Source: Alistipes sp.
GTDB taxonomy: Bacteria > Bacteroidota > Bacteroidia > Bacteroidales > Rikenellaceae
NCBI GenBank assembly: GCA_031285345.1
Contig: JAITWI010000055.1
Span: forward strand, 124,001-188,000
Direction: 5' to 3'
DNA length: 64,000 nt
Part shown: positions 1 to 7,936 of the stretch, one piece after another
Numbering within the stretch: position 1 is the stretch's first letter
Layout: each line of letters starts with the position of its first letter
Made by a program: the position numbers and the translations under genes
The notes under the pieces: model-generated
Databases searched by the model: none
The model's input: the letters and a program-made list of their open reading frames with translations, nothing else
What the model was told of the DNA's origin: nothing

Positions 1-446
1 AACGAAGGCGAGGCGGGCATAACCACCGCTCCGGCCTCGGCGAGGGTGGTCAGGTTGCGCAGATGTATGAGGTTCAGCGGCGTTTCGCGCGGCACCACTA
101 TCAGCGTGCGACCCTCTTTGAGCATCACGTCGGCCGCGCGGGCAATGAGGTCGCCGCTGATGCCCGCCGCTGTCCGCCCCACGCAACCCATCGAGCAGGG
201 CACGATCACCATAGCGTCCCACCGTGCCGAACCGCTTGCCGGCGAAGAGAACATGTCGTCGTTGTCGAACCGTTCTATTCGAGGGTCTTGCGGGAACTCG
301 ATTCCTTCCCACGCGGCCACCTCCTTGCCGCGTCGGCTGACGATCAACCCTATGCGCTCCACTTCGCGAGAAGCCAAAAGCCCCTCCAACACGAGCCTCG
401 CATAGATACTTCCGCTCGCGCCCGTAACAGCAACTATTATCCTCAT
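1..446 (-). CDS. ubiX: UbiX-family flavin prenyltransferase (C-terminally truncated by window edge)
   Basis: The visible 148 residues begin MRIIVAVTGASGSIYARLV, the Rossmann-like FMN-binding start of UbiX/Pad1 proteins. Later come the family features VIVPCSMG, a GISGDLIARAADV stretch, and VVPRETPLNLIHLRNL. The family attaches dimethylallyl phosphate to FMN to make prenylated FMN for UbiD-type decarboxylases. The ATG (446-444) overlaps the stop of the upstream polysaccharide deacetylase gene as ATGA, so the two are probably translationally coupled. The C-terminus lies outside the window. The family call is secure; the partner decarboxylase is not visible. Confidence 0.93.
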   Translation of the reverse strand, partial: MRIIVAVTGASGSIYARLVLEGLLASREVERIGLIVSRRGKEVAAWEGIEFPQDPRIERFDNDDMFSSPASGSARWDAMVIVPCSMGCVGRTAAGISGDLIARAADVMLKEGRTLIVVPRETPLNLIHLRNLTTLAEAGAVVMPASPS

Positions 447-1069
447 AACTCTATCGTTTTCGAACTCATTCCCTGTTCTTGTAAAAACCGCAGCACCCGC
501 GGCAGGGCGTACTCCAGATTGCGGAACGCCTTCTGCGAGTCGTGAAACACCACTATGTCGCCCGGCCGCACGTGCCGCACGACGTTACGAAGGCACTTCT
601 CGGGGGCCACGCGACGCGAATAGTCGCGGCTGATGACGTTCCACATCACGATCCGGTAGTGCAGTGCCAGCAGACGAGCCTCCCGCCGTGTTATGCGGCC
701 GTAGGGTGGGCGGAACAGGTCGCTGTCGATGAATTCCCGTGCGTGCTCCACGCTTCTCGCGTAGTTGCCGGCCGACATCTCCCACCCCCGGGCGTGATCG
801 TAGCTATGGTTGCCGATCCGGTGGCCGGCCTCCAAAATCCGCCGACATAGTTCGGGGTGCCGCTCCACGTTTTTGCCCAGACAAAAAAAGGTCGCCCGTG
901 CACCGTATTCGTCGAGCTGCGAAAGTATCCACTCGGTGACGCCCGGCGTGGGGCCGTCGTCGAAGGTGAGGAACACCTCTCCGGAGTCCTGTTTCGAGGT
1001 CGAACCGGGGATGCTCCACACGAGCGAGGGGAAGAGGCGGCGCAATAGGAGCGGTGGTTTGAAACGCAT
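443..1069 (-). CDS. Polysaccharide deacetylase (NodB homology domain)
   Basis: A 208-residue protein consisting almost only of a carbohydrate esterase 4 domain. Visible motifs are TFDDGP (35-40, catalytic base and metal Asp), HSYDH (metal His88 and His92), RPPYG (120-124) and a late VVFHDS. It should remove acetyl groups from N-acetylated glycans such as peptidoglycan or capsule, with a divalent metal. The N-terminus is short and basic-hydrophobic (about residues 5-20), which could be a membrane anchor but is not a convincing signal peptide. It is the first gene of a unit that continues into ubiX with a 4-nt overlap. Its promoter overlaps that of the divergent DUF4837 gene. The real substrate is not known. 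Confidence 0.9.
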   Translation of the reverse strand: MRFKPPLLLRRLFPSLVWSIPGSTSKQDSGEVFLTFDDGPTPGVTEWILSQLDEYGARATFFCLGKNVERHPELCRRILEAGHRIGNHSYDHARGWEMSAGNYARSVEHAREFIDSDLFRPPYGRITRREARLLALHYRIVMWNVISRDYSRRVAPEKCLRNVVRHVRPGDIVVFHDSQKAFRNLEYALPRVLRFLQEQGMSSKTIEL

Positions 1070-1092
1070 TTGCTTCGGGCGATTTTAGGGCG

Positions 1093-1123
1093 TAAAGATA
1101 GCGATTTGCACGGTCGCCGCAAA
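1093..1123 (-). promoter_or_regulatory. Bacteroidetes-type promoter for deacetylase/ubiX
   Basis: On the minus strand TTTG (1123-1120), 19 nt, then TATCTTTA (1100-1093), one base off the TAnnTTTG -7 consensus. Its spacing fits. The expected start is about 17 nt upstream of the deacetylase ATG. It shares bases 1105-1123 with the opposite promoter. Confidence 0.5.
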
Positions 1124-1136
1124 ATGATTAGCTTTG
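1105..1136 (+). promoter_or_regulatory. Bacteroidetes-type promoter for the DUF4837 gene
   Basis: TTTG at 1105-1108, exactly 20 nt, then TAGCTTTG at 1129-1136, a perfect match to TTTG-N20-TAnnTTTG. Transcription should begin near 1143 and leave a leader of roughly 37 nt before the ATG at 1180. Confidence 0.65.
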
Positions 1137-1179
1137 CGTTGTCGCCACATCCGACGACAACCTCTAAACTTTAATCGAG

Positions 1180-2199
1180 ATGGCAAAGTTTTCGAAAACT
1201 ATCGCGGCGGTGCTTCTGGTCGCGGGAGCCGCGGGGATCGCAAGCTGCGGCGGCGGCAAAGGCGGCGATGGCGGGTTTAAGCCCGAGTCCCAGGGGGCGC
1301 CCTACGAAATAGTGGTGGTGGCCGACCATGCCGAGTGGGACGGTCCGGTCGGGGATACGCTCCGGGCCATGTTCTACGCGCCCGTGCCGATGGTCAACCG
1401 TCAGGAGACGGTGTTCGACGTGTTGCGCACCTTGCCCGACGGATTCCGCAAGCTCGTCACCCGCCACCCCAACGTCCTGATAGTCGACATAGACGAAAAA
1501 TACGCCGAGCCGGCGATCAAAATGGCCGAAAACGTGTACGCCGCTCCGCAGATGGTGATATCGGCCACCGCTCCCGACGAGGCCTCGATGGCGGTCTTGG
1601 TCGACGCCAACCGCAGCGATATCATGGACCTGCTGGAGAACGCCGAGAGGGCCCGCGACGTGGCCGACGCACGCGACCATACGCCCGAGGAGGTCGCCGA
1701 ACTTATCCGCACAAAGTTCGGTTTCGAGATGGGCATGGGGCCGGGTTACACCGTGCGTAAGGAGGCCGACGACTTTCTGTGGATATCCTACGAAACCCCC
1801 ACCGGCAGCCAGGGCATAATAATCTACACCTATCCGTTTTCGGGGATTAAAGACTTCGATCTTGAAAATCTCGTGACGCGCCGCGACCGGTTCGCGGGAC
1901 TTATTCCGGGCGAAAACCCGGGCTCGCACATGAGCACCAATCCCGATTTCACGGAGTTGGTTTACAGGCGTATAAACGATCGTCAATGGTCGGAGATGCG
2001 CGGATTTTGGGATGTGGCCGGCGACTACATGGGCGGCCCCTACACCAACTATTCGACCCTCGATGTGGCAGGTCAACGGGTGGTGGCGATCGACTTTTAT
2101 GTCTATCAGCCCAATCCGCGCATGTCGCAACGCAACTACCGCAAGCAGTTGGAACACTACCTCTACACGGTCGCTTTCCCCTCTGCGGCGAAGTTGTAA
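1180..2199 (+). CDS. DUF4837 family lipoprotein
   Basis: A 339-residue protein with a lipoprotein signal peptide ending at IASC (Cys23), followed by a Gly/Lys-rich tether. The body starts PYEIVVVADHAEWDGPVGDTL and has the pattern of the Bacteroidetes-specific DUF4837 family: an early VVVxxxxxW...G strand, then a region of paired alpha/beta repeats ending in a tyrosine-rich C-terminus. The protein is expected to be exported and lipid-anchored. No catalytic motif is evident and the family has no established function. It stands alone on the plus strand between two minus-strand units. Confidence 0.82.
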   Translation: MAKFSKTIAAVLLVAGAAGIASCGGGKGGDGGFKPESQGAPYEIVVVADHAEWDGPVGDTLRAMFYAPVPMVNRQETVFDVLRTLPDGFRKLVTRHPNVLIVDIDEKYAEPAIKMAENVYAAPQMVISATAPDEASMAVLVDANRSDIMDLLENAERARDVADARDHTPEEVAELIRTKFGFEMGMGPGYTVRKEADDFLWISYETPTGSQGIIIYTYPFSGIKDFDLENLVTRRDRFAGLIPGENPGSHMSTNPDFTELVYRRINDRQWSEMRGFWDVAGDYMGGPYTNYSTLDVAGQRVVAIDFYVYQPNPRMSQRNYRKQLEHYLYTVAFPSAAKL

Positions 2200-2253
2200 C
2201 CGCTCACCGATTATCTTGGGGTAGGCCGAAACTCACGGCCGCCCCTACGCCAC

Positions 2254-2919
2254 TCACAGCCTCCCCTCCGCGGCGAAGCTGTAACTGCCCGAGCGCGAGA
2301 TTATGATGTGGTCTATCACGCCTATGTCGAACAGCGCGGCGGCCTGGGAGATGGTTCCCGTGATGTGCTCGTCGTCGCCGCTGGGGCGCGCGATGCCCGA
2401 AGGGTGGTTGTGAACGAGAATTATCGAACTCGCGAGGAGTTCCACGGCGCGTTTTACGACTAATTTGTGGTCCACCACCGTCCCCGAAACGCCTCCGCGA
2501 CTCAGGCACGAGCGGTCGATCACCCGACCTCCCGAAGTGAGGTAGAGCACCCAAAACTCCTCGTGGGGCAGTTCTGCCAGCGGGGCGAACATCGCCGTGA
2601 CATCCTCTTTCGAGGTCACCATCCTCACCGCGTCGGCCTTTTCGGCGGCGATGCGGCGGGCGAGTTCCGCGGCGGCGGCTATCGAAACCGCTCGCACCGT
2701 TCCGCACCCCGCGGCCCGGCGGATTCGCGCCATGTCGGCGGCGGCGAGTTCCGACAGCGAACCTCCGAAATCGGCCAGTATATTCTCCGCCAGCTTCGCG
2801 GCAGGTAGCGCGTCGGTTCCTTCGCGGATGACGACGGCCAATAGTTCGGCGTCCGTCAGCGCACCCGCACCCGAAACAATCAACCGTTCGCGAATCTCCC
2901 TATCGGTTACCCTGACCAT
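2254..2919 (-). CDS. radC: RadC/MPN+ (JAMM) domain protein
   Basis: A 221-residue RadC-family protein. An N-terminal helix-hairpin-helix-like half (about 1-80) precedes the MPN domain, whose zinc motif is intact: VHNHPSG (His170, His172, Ser174) followed by Asp182. The start MVRVTDREIRERL is chosen because homologues begin with this segment; the reading frame is open further upstream but that extension is antisense-like and very Arg-rich. RadC was once linked to DNA repair, but its enzymatic role is unproven. It follows rnc by 20 nt and probably belongs to the same transcript (acpP-fabF-rnc-radC). Confidence 0.9.
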   Translation of the reverse strand: MVRVTDREIRERLIVSGAGALTDAELLAVVIREGTDALPAAKLAENILADFGGSLSELAAADMARIRRAAGCGTVRAVSIAAAAELARRIAAEKADAVRMVTSKEDVTAMFAPLAELPHEEFWVLYLTSGGRVIDRSCLSRGGVSGTVVDHKLVVKRAVELLASSIILVHNHPSGIARPSGDDEHITGTISQAAALFDIGVIDHIIISRSGSYSFAAEGRL

Positions 2920-2939
2920 TTTTGATTTTTTTCGGAAGT

Positions 2940-3734
2940 CTAAGCCTCGCTCCCTGCGCCCTCGTCGCTCCCTGCGTTCTCGGCAATCATATCTATTCCG
3001 GCGAGGATAAAGTCGCCAGCCTCGTCGGACAGCACACTCAGAACGGTTTGGGCGGCGCACTGCTCGGCCTCTTTTTTTGTGTCGCCCGTGCCGTGTCCCA
3101 CCTCCATGCCGTCTATGGTGACGGTCGAGCGGAAGACGGGGCGCTGGGAGGTGTATTTGGCGTCGTGCGCGGTGTCGAACCGCAGCGTCTGGCGGCTCTT
3201 TTGACACCACTCGATAAGCCTGCTCTTGTGGTCGGTTTCGGAGGCGATCAGTTCGTCCAGATCGAGGTGCCGACGAAAAAGCCCCGTGATGAGCGCCTTG
3301 TTGACCCTGTCGTAGCCGTGGTCGAGATAGATCGCGCCGATCATCGCCTCCAGGGCGTCGCCGTTTATATGTTTTTGGATGGATCCGGCCGTGTGGCGGA
3401 TTATGTGGCGGTCGAGGCCTATGGATTCCGACAGGGCGTTGAGCGTCGAGCGGCTCACTATTTTGGAACGCAGGCGGGTCAACTCGCCCTCGTCGGCACG
3501 CGGAAACTCAACGAAAAGGAACTCCGAGACGACCGTTTCCAAAACCGCGTCGCCCAGGAATTCCAACCTTTCGTTGTTCAGATGTGTGCCGTCGGCGAGT
3601 TCCACCGAGGCCGAGCGGTGCATCAGCGCAAGTTTATAGAGTTCGATGTTGCGCGCCCGGATGCCGAACATTTCGCGCACCAGACGATAGAACGCCTTGT
3701 CTCTGCCCCTTCCGCCTCTTAGGAACGAGAACAT
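2940..3734 (-). CDS. rnc: Ribonuclease III
   Basis: A 264-residue RNase III that cleaves double-stranded RNA (rRNA and mRNA processing). The signature NNERLEFLGDAVL is present at about 80-92, a second metal-binding region GDALEAMIGAIYLD follows, and the last 80 residues form a dsRNA-binding domain (GxGxxKKEAEQxAA). The ATG lies in TAATG with the fabF stop, a 1-nt overlap that supports this start over the longer open frame upstream. The acidic C-terminal tail (GSDEGAGSEA) looks disordered. The acpP-fabF-rnc order is common in bacteria. Confidence 0.95.
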   Translation of the reverse strand: MFSFLRGGRGRDKAFYRLVREMFGIRARNIELYKLALMHRSASVELADGTHLNNERLEFLGDAVLETVVSEFLFVEFPRADEGELTRLRSKIVSRSTLNALSESIGLDRHIIRHTAGSIQKHINGDALEAMIGAIYLDHGYDRVNKALITGLFRRHLDLDELIASETDHKSRLIEWCQKSRQTLRFDTAHDAKYTSQRPVFRSTVTIDGMEVGHGTGDTKKEAEQCAAQTVLSVLSDEAGDFILAGIDMIAENAGSDEGAGSEA

Positions 3735-4981
3735 TACATTCTCTTGAAGATGATGGACGAGTTGTGCCCACCGAAGCCGAATGTGTTCGACATGGCGTAG
3801 CGCACCTCTCTTTTCTGCGCTTTGTTGGGCGTCAGGTTGAGGCGCGGGTCGATGTTTTCGTCGAGATTGTCCAGATTGATGGTCGGAGGGATAACGCCCT
3901 CTGTGAGAGCCAGTATCGCCGCCTGAGCCTCGATCGCTCCCGCCGCGCCTAACAGGTGGCCTGTCATCGACTTGGTGGCCGAGATGTTGAGGCGGTAGGC
4001 ATCCTCGCCGAACAGACGCTGGATAGCCATAAGTTCCGGCCCGTCGCCCGCGGGGGTCGAGGTACCGTGGACGTTTATGTAGTCGATCACCGAGGAGTCG
4101 ATCCCCGCGTCGGCCATAGCCATCTTCATCGCCAGCATCGCCCCCTTGCCCTCGGGATGGGGAGCGGCGTAGTGGTAGGCGTCGCCGCTGCAACCCGCAC
4201 CCACTATTTCGGCGTAAATTTTCGCGCCGCGAGCCACGGCGTGTTCATACTCTTCGAGGATAAGCGCGCCGGCGCCTTCGCCGATCACGAATCCGTCGCG
4301 GTCTTTGTCGAACGGCCTCGAAGCCTTGGTCGGTTCGTCGTTGCGGGTCGACAGAGCCTGCATCGAGTTGAATCCGCCCACCGCGGGCTCGTTTACCCCC
4401 GCTTCCGAACCGCCGGCGATCATGATGTCCACCACACCCCTGCGGATCCAGTTGAACGAGTCCAACAGCGCGTGGTTAGACGACGCGCAAGCCGACACGG
4501 TGCAGTAGTTGGGCCCCATGAAGCCATATTTCATAGATATATATCCCGCCGCGATGTCGGGAATCATCATCGTGATGAAGAACGGGCTGTACCTCGGGGT
4601 GCCGTCGCCCAGCGAGAAGCTCTTGACCTCTTCGAAGAACGATTTCAATCCGCCGATGCCCGACGCCCAGATCACTCCGGCGCGTTCGACGTCGATCTTT
4701 TCCACATCCAGGCCCGAGTCCTCCATCGCTTCGGCCGTGGCCACGAGGGCGAACTGGGTGAACAGGTCGTAACGGCGCACCTCCTTGCGGTCGAAGTAGG
4801 CGGCTCCGTCGTAGTTTTTGACTTCGCAGGCGAAGCGCGTTTTGAACTTTTCGGCGTCGAAACGGGTGATAGGCCCGGCTCCGCTCACGCCGTCCTGCAG
4901 ATTACGAAAGTATTCGCTTACCGTATTTCCCAGCGGGTTCAACGTACCCAGACCGGTGACTACTACTCTTCTTTCAGCCAT
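3734..4981 (-). CDS. fabF: Beta-ketoacyl-ACP synthase II
   Basis: A 415-residue condensing enzyme of type II fatty-acid synthesis that extends acyl-ACP with malonyl-ACP. The catalytic triad is visible: Cys165 in TVSACASS, one His in NVHGTSTPAGD and the other in KSMTGHLLGAAGA; the C-terminal NTFGFGGHN motif is intact. The start MAERRVVVTGLG is preferred because homologues begin here; an in-frame ATG 45 nt upstream would add 15 atypical residues. It lies downstream of acpP and is coupled to rnc by TAATG. Confidence 0.96.
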   Translation of the reverse strand: MAERRVVVTGLGTLNPLGNTVSEYFRNLQDGVSGAGPITRFDAEKFKTRFACEVKNYDGAAYFDRKEVRRYDLFTQFALVATAEAMEDSGLDVEKIDVERAGVIWASGIGGLKSFFEEVKSFSLGDGTPRYSPFFITMMIPDIAAGYISMKYGFMGPNYCTVSACASSNHALLDSFNWIRRGVVDIMIAGGSEAGVNEPAVGGFNSMQALSTRNDEPTKASRPFDKDRDGFVIGEGAGALILEEYEHAVARGAKIYAEIVGAGCSGDAYHYAAPHPEGKGAMLAMKMAMADAGIDSSVIDYINVHGTSTPAGDGPELMAIQRLFGEDAYRLNISATKSMTGHLLGAAGAIEAQAAILALTEGVIPPTINLDNLDENIDPRLNLTPNKAQKREVRYAMSNTFGFGGHNSSIIFKRM

Positions 4982-5081
4982 TTTGTAAAAGCTCTTATGG
5001 TTTTTGGTGATGTTTTTTAGTAACACAGGACAGACCCCGGGGGCCTGCCCTGCGAAAATTGATAGACAGAAGGCGCGGTGA

Positions 5082-5318
5082 TTATTTCTTCTTCTCTTCG
5101 ATGTAAGAGACTGCGTCGCCCACGGTCTGGATCTTTTCGGCGTCTTCGTCGGGGATCGAGATTGCGAACTCCTTTTCGAATTCCATGATAAGTTCTACCG
5201 TATCCAGCGAGTCTGCACCCAGGTCGTTGGTGAAGCTGGCGGCGGGAACGATTTCGGCTGCGTCGACAGCGAGTTTGTTCTTGATGATTTCGACTACTTT
5301 CGAAGAAATGTCAGTCAT
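5082..5318 (-). CDS. acpP: Acyl carrier protein
   Basis: A 78-residue acidic four-helix carrier with the phosphopantetheine site Ser37 in [10 protein letters not shown]. It carries growing acyl chains to FabF, encoded next, and to the acyl-ACP thioesterase encoded at 7937-8749. Size and sequence are typical. A consensus promoter lies 70-100 nt upstream. Confidence 0.97.
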   Translation of the reverse strand: MTDISSKVVEIIKNKLAVDAAEIVPAASFTNDLGADSLDTVELIMEFEKEFAISIPDEDAEKIQTVGDAVSYIEEKKK

Positions 5319-5385
5319 AGTTGTTTAATTTTGGTTTAACACTAAATTATAATAAATTTTATTACTTTCCTTGCAAATTTGGAGG

Positions 5386-5419
5386 CAAAGGTAACACATT
5401 TTCCATTACTTTTGGCAAA
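5386..5419 (-). promoter_or_regulatory. Promoter for the acpP-fabF-rnc unit
   Basis: Minus-strand TACCTTTG (5393-5386) fits TAnnTTTG perfectly; a TTTG (5419-5416) lies 22 nt upstream, slightly wider than the usual 19-21. The leader would be about 60 nt and AT-rich, as is common for highly expressed Bacteroidetes genes. Confidence 0.5.
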
Positions 5420-5472
5420 CGGTATTTATTTTTTGCTTTCCGGCGATGTCCGGTTGGCGTTAATTGTTGACA

Positions 5473-6186
5473 ATGACTAATATAGCTATATTCGCCTCGG
5501 GTTCGGGCTCCAACGCCCAAAAGATAATGGAGCACTTTTCGTGCCCCGCGCGCGCTACGTATGCCGCCGATGTTTCGGGTGGCGCCGATGCCGCGGGAGG
5601 CCCTACCGTGCCCGTCTGTGCCGCGGGAGCTGCCGGAGGCCCGGCCGCACAACAAACGGCGCGCGTGGTGCTTTTATTGTCCGACAACCCCCAGGCCTAC
5701 GCCTTGCAGCGCGCCGCACGCATGGGCGTTCCGATGGCGGTGTTCACCCGCGCCGAGTTCGCTTCGGGGGAGGCGCCGCTTGCCGCGTTGCGTGAGGCGG
5801 AGGTGGATTATATAGTGCTGGCGGGCTTTTTGCGCCTGATCCCGACGGCGATCTTGGATGCCTATCCCGACCGCGTGGTCAACATCCACCCAGCGCTACT
5901 GCCGGCCTACGGGGGCAAGGGGATGTATGGCGCGCGGGTGCACGAGGCGGTGATAGCGGCGGGCGAACGCGAAAGCGGCATCACCATCCACCGCGTCAAC
6001 GGCCGCTACGACGAGGGCGACATCATCGCCCAGTTCCGCTGCCCGGTGTTGCACGGCGACACGCCCGAAACCAGTCCCGCCGACACGCCCGAAACCCTCG
6101 CCGAAAAGATCCACGCTCTCGAACACAAGCACTTTTCCGCAACAATAGAACAAGACATTGCGGGCGGTGTGTCGGCTAAATTGTGA
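5473..6186 (+). CDS. purN: Phosphoribosylglycinamide formyltransferase, with low-complexity insertion
   Basis: A GAR transformylase of de novo purine synthesis, transferring a formyl group from 10-formyl-THF. The N-terminal loop FASGSGSNAQ binds the GAR phosphate; the catalytic Asn/His (NIHPALLP) and Asp (DEGDII) are intact, so the enzyme should be active. The start MTNIAIFASG is standard; an ATG nine bases earlier is possible. Odd feature: residues about 24-61 form an extra Ala/Gly/Pro-rich segment between the first helix and the strand ARVVLLLSD, where family members have only a few residues. An 11-base repeat (TGCCGCGGGAG, at 5589 and 5619) lies inside it, which suggests growth by duplication. 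Confidence 0.92.
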   Translation: MTNIAIFASGSGSNAQKIMEHFSCPARATYAADVSGGADAAGGPTVPVCAAGAAGGPAAQQTARVVLLLSDNPQAYALQRAARMGVPMAVFTRAEFASGEAPLAALREAEVDYIVLAGFLRLIPTAILDAYPDRVVNIHPALLPAYGGKGMYGARVHEAVIAAGERESGITIHRVNGRYDEGDIIAQFRCPVLHGDTPETSPADTPETLAEKIHALEHKHFSATIEQDIAGGVSAKL

Positions 6187-6227
6187 GGCGACCGCCCATT
6201 ATATTTACAGTAGAAGATAGTTTGATA

Positions 6228-6716
6228 ATGGAAACTAACGAGTTGAGTATATATGCAGACGATATAAAGAGAGTCGTAAGCGAATGGGAACCGAGATTAA
6301 TCGCTTTGTCCGAGGAGGCGATCACCCGACGGGAAAACCATCAGCATAGGACGATCAAACAGTTGATCGGCCACTTGATAGATTCGGCATCGAACAACCA
6401 CCAACGGATGGTTCGCCTGCAATATAACGAAAATCTGATTTTCCCCGATTATCAGCAGGACAACGACCTCTGGATCGCCATTCAGGATTACCAACACGCG
6501 GATTGGCCGAATTTGGTGACGCTTTGGAAATCATTCAACATACAGATCGCGCATCTGATTCTGTCCATAGACAAAACTAAATTGAACAGTTGCTGGACAA
6601 ACTTTGAGGGAGCGAAAGTAACGCTCAAGGATATGGTAAAGGGCTATCCCGACCATTTGAATTTGCATCTCAACGATATAAGGGAGATTCTTTCGGCACA
6701 TCAAGTATATATATGA
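6228..6716 (+). CDS. DinB-fold (DinB_2 superfamily) metal-binding protein
   Basis: A 162-residue four-helix protein from METNELS; an upstream in-frame ATG overlapping purN is less likely. The segment IGHLIDSASNNHQRMVRLQ (His49, His58) and a C-terminal YPDHLNLHLNDI match the His-rich metal site of DinB_2 proteins. Relatives include damage-inducible proteins and thiol transferases, but most, as here, have no known reaction. Base composition is clearly more AT-rich than purN and pepE on either side, suggesting a separate origin. Confidence 0.75.
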   Translation: METNELSIYADDIKRVVSEWEPRLIALSEEAITRRENHQHRTIKQLIGHLIDSASNNHQRMVRLQYNENLIFPDYQQDNDLWIAIQDYQHADWPNLVTLWKSFNIQIAHLILSIDKTKLNSCWTNFEGAKVTLKDMVKGYPDHLNLHLNDIREILSAHQVYI

Positions 6717-6765
6717 AACCACGGCTTCGACAAAAGCCTAAACAATTTGTAAACATAGATCAGAC

Positions 6766-7527
6766 ATGAAATTACTCTTAATCAGCAACTCCACAACCCC
6801 CGGCCAGCCCTATTTGCAGTGGCCGACGGAACACATTCGCAAATTTTTGGGCGGTTGCGCCGAATCGGTCGCCTTCGTGCCCTACGCGGCGGTCAGTTTC
6901 TCCTATGACGAGTACGAGGCGCGGGTGCAAAAGGCGTTCGAACCGCTGGGTATCGAGGTGCGCTCGGTGCACCGCGAGTCCGATCCGGCACGGGCGATCC
7001 GCGAGGCCGAGGCGATCGTGGTGGGCGGCGGCAACACCTTCGCGCTGCTCAAAAAGATGCAGGAGCAGGGCTTGGTCGACGCGATCCGCATGGCCGTCAC
7101 CGAATTGGGTACTCCCTACGTCGGCTGGAGCGCGGGTAGCAACGTCTGTTGCCCCACCATCTGCACCACCAACGACATGCCCATCGTCGAGCCGAAGTCG
7201 TTCGCGGCGGTGGGTGCGGTGCCGTTCCAGATCAATCCCCACTACCTCGACGCCCATCCCGACGGCCACGCTGGCGAAACGCGCGAACAGCGCATCGGCG
7301 AGTACCTGGTCGCCAACCCTACGATGTGGGTTGCGGGTCTTCGCGAGAGTTGCCTGCTTCATGTGACGGGCGGCGCGAACAGCGGCTCGGGTGACGGCGC
7401 GGGTTCGGCCGCGGCGGATACGATGAAGGTGACACTTGTCGGCGACCGCCCGATGCGCGTCTTTCGCCACGGCACCCAGCCTCGCGAGGTCAACCCCGGC
7501 GACGACTTGTCGTTTCTGCTGCAATAA
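6766..7527 (+). CDS. pepE: Dipeptidase E (peptidase family S51)
   Basis: A 253-residue cytoplasmic serine peptidase specific for Asp-X dipeptides. The triad is Ser122 (GWSAGS), Asp137 (TNDMP) and His159 (INPHY), offset by two from the E. coli triad as I remember it; VGGGNTF at 87-92 is the usual glycine-rich loop. Residues 203-219 are an additional Gly/Ser/Ala/Asp linker between two beta strands, another member of the low-complexity insertions seen in this window. It lies just upstream of a yraN-like gene and is probably cotranscribed. Confidence 0.92.
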   Translation: MKLLLISNSTTPGQPYLQWPTEHIRKFLGGCAESVAFVPYAAVSFSYDEYEARVQKAFEPLGIEVRSVHRESDPARAIREAEAIVVGGGNTFALLKKMQEQGLVDAIRMAVTELGTPYVGWSAGSNVCCPTICTTNDMPIVEPKSFAAVGAVPFQINPHYLDAHPDGHAGETREQRIGEYLVANPTMWVAGLRESCLLHVTGGANSGSGDGAGSAAADTMKVTLVGDRPMRVFRHGTQPREVNPGDDLSFLLQ

Positions 7528-7545
7528 CGCGGCCCGGCGCGACAA

Positions 7546-7911
7546 ATGGGTCAAACTCAGATAATAGGCGCGGCGGGCGAGCAGGAGGCCGAAAGGTGGC
7601 TCGCCCGCCACGACTTCGAGATAGTCGCCCGCAACTGGCGCGACGGGCGCTACGAGTTGGACATCGTGGCGCTCAAAAACGGCCGCATACATTTTATAGA
7701 GGTCAAGACGCGCGCCGACATAGGTTGGGAGTCGCCCGAGGATGCTCTCACGGCGGCCAAGATTCGCTCGTTTCGCCGTGCGGCCGAGGCGTGGATCGCC
7801 CAAAACGACTGCGACCTCGAAAGTCAGATGGATCTCATCGCTGTCGACACCGACGCGGGCGGCGTGGCCGACGTGCGCTACATTGCCGAGGCGGTGATTC
7901 CCCGCTGGTGA
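7546..7911 (+). CDS. YraN/UPF0102 family endonuclease-like protein
   Basis: A 121-residue Holliday-junction-resolvase-fold protein. The N-terminus has GAAGEQEAERWLARHDFEIVARNWR, then YELDIVAL and FIEVKTR, the restriction-nuclease-fold core (E..D..ExK). The family is widespread, usually encoded near ribosomal or rnhB genes, and its activity is not established. It follows pepE after 18 nt and ends 25 nt before the convergent thioesterase gene. Confidence 0.88.
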   Translation: MGQTQIIGAAGEQEAERWLARHDFEIVARNWRDGRYELDIVALKNGRIHFIEVKTRADIGWESPEDALTAAKIRSFRRAAEAWIAQNDCDLESQMDLIAVDTDAGGVADVRYIAEAVIPRW

Positions 7912-7936
7912 TTTTTACTGTCGTAGACGCAGCGCC

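Noticed and set aside
2215..2250. Terminator between DUF4837 and radC
   Set aside because: A GGCCG/CGGCC hairpin is present, but short, with competing pairings and no T tract on either strand.
2940..4193. Longer 417-residue version of the rnc frame, and similar upstream extensions of thiE, radC and the adaptor gene
   Set aside because: The added N-terminal parts are out-of-frame readings of the upstream gene, Arg/Gly-rich and without homology; the starts used here sit at overlaps or signal peptides.
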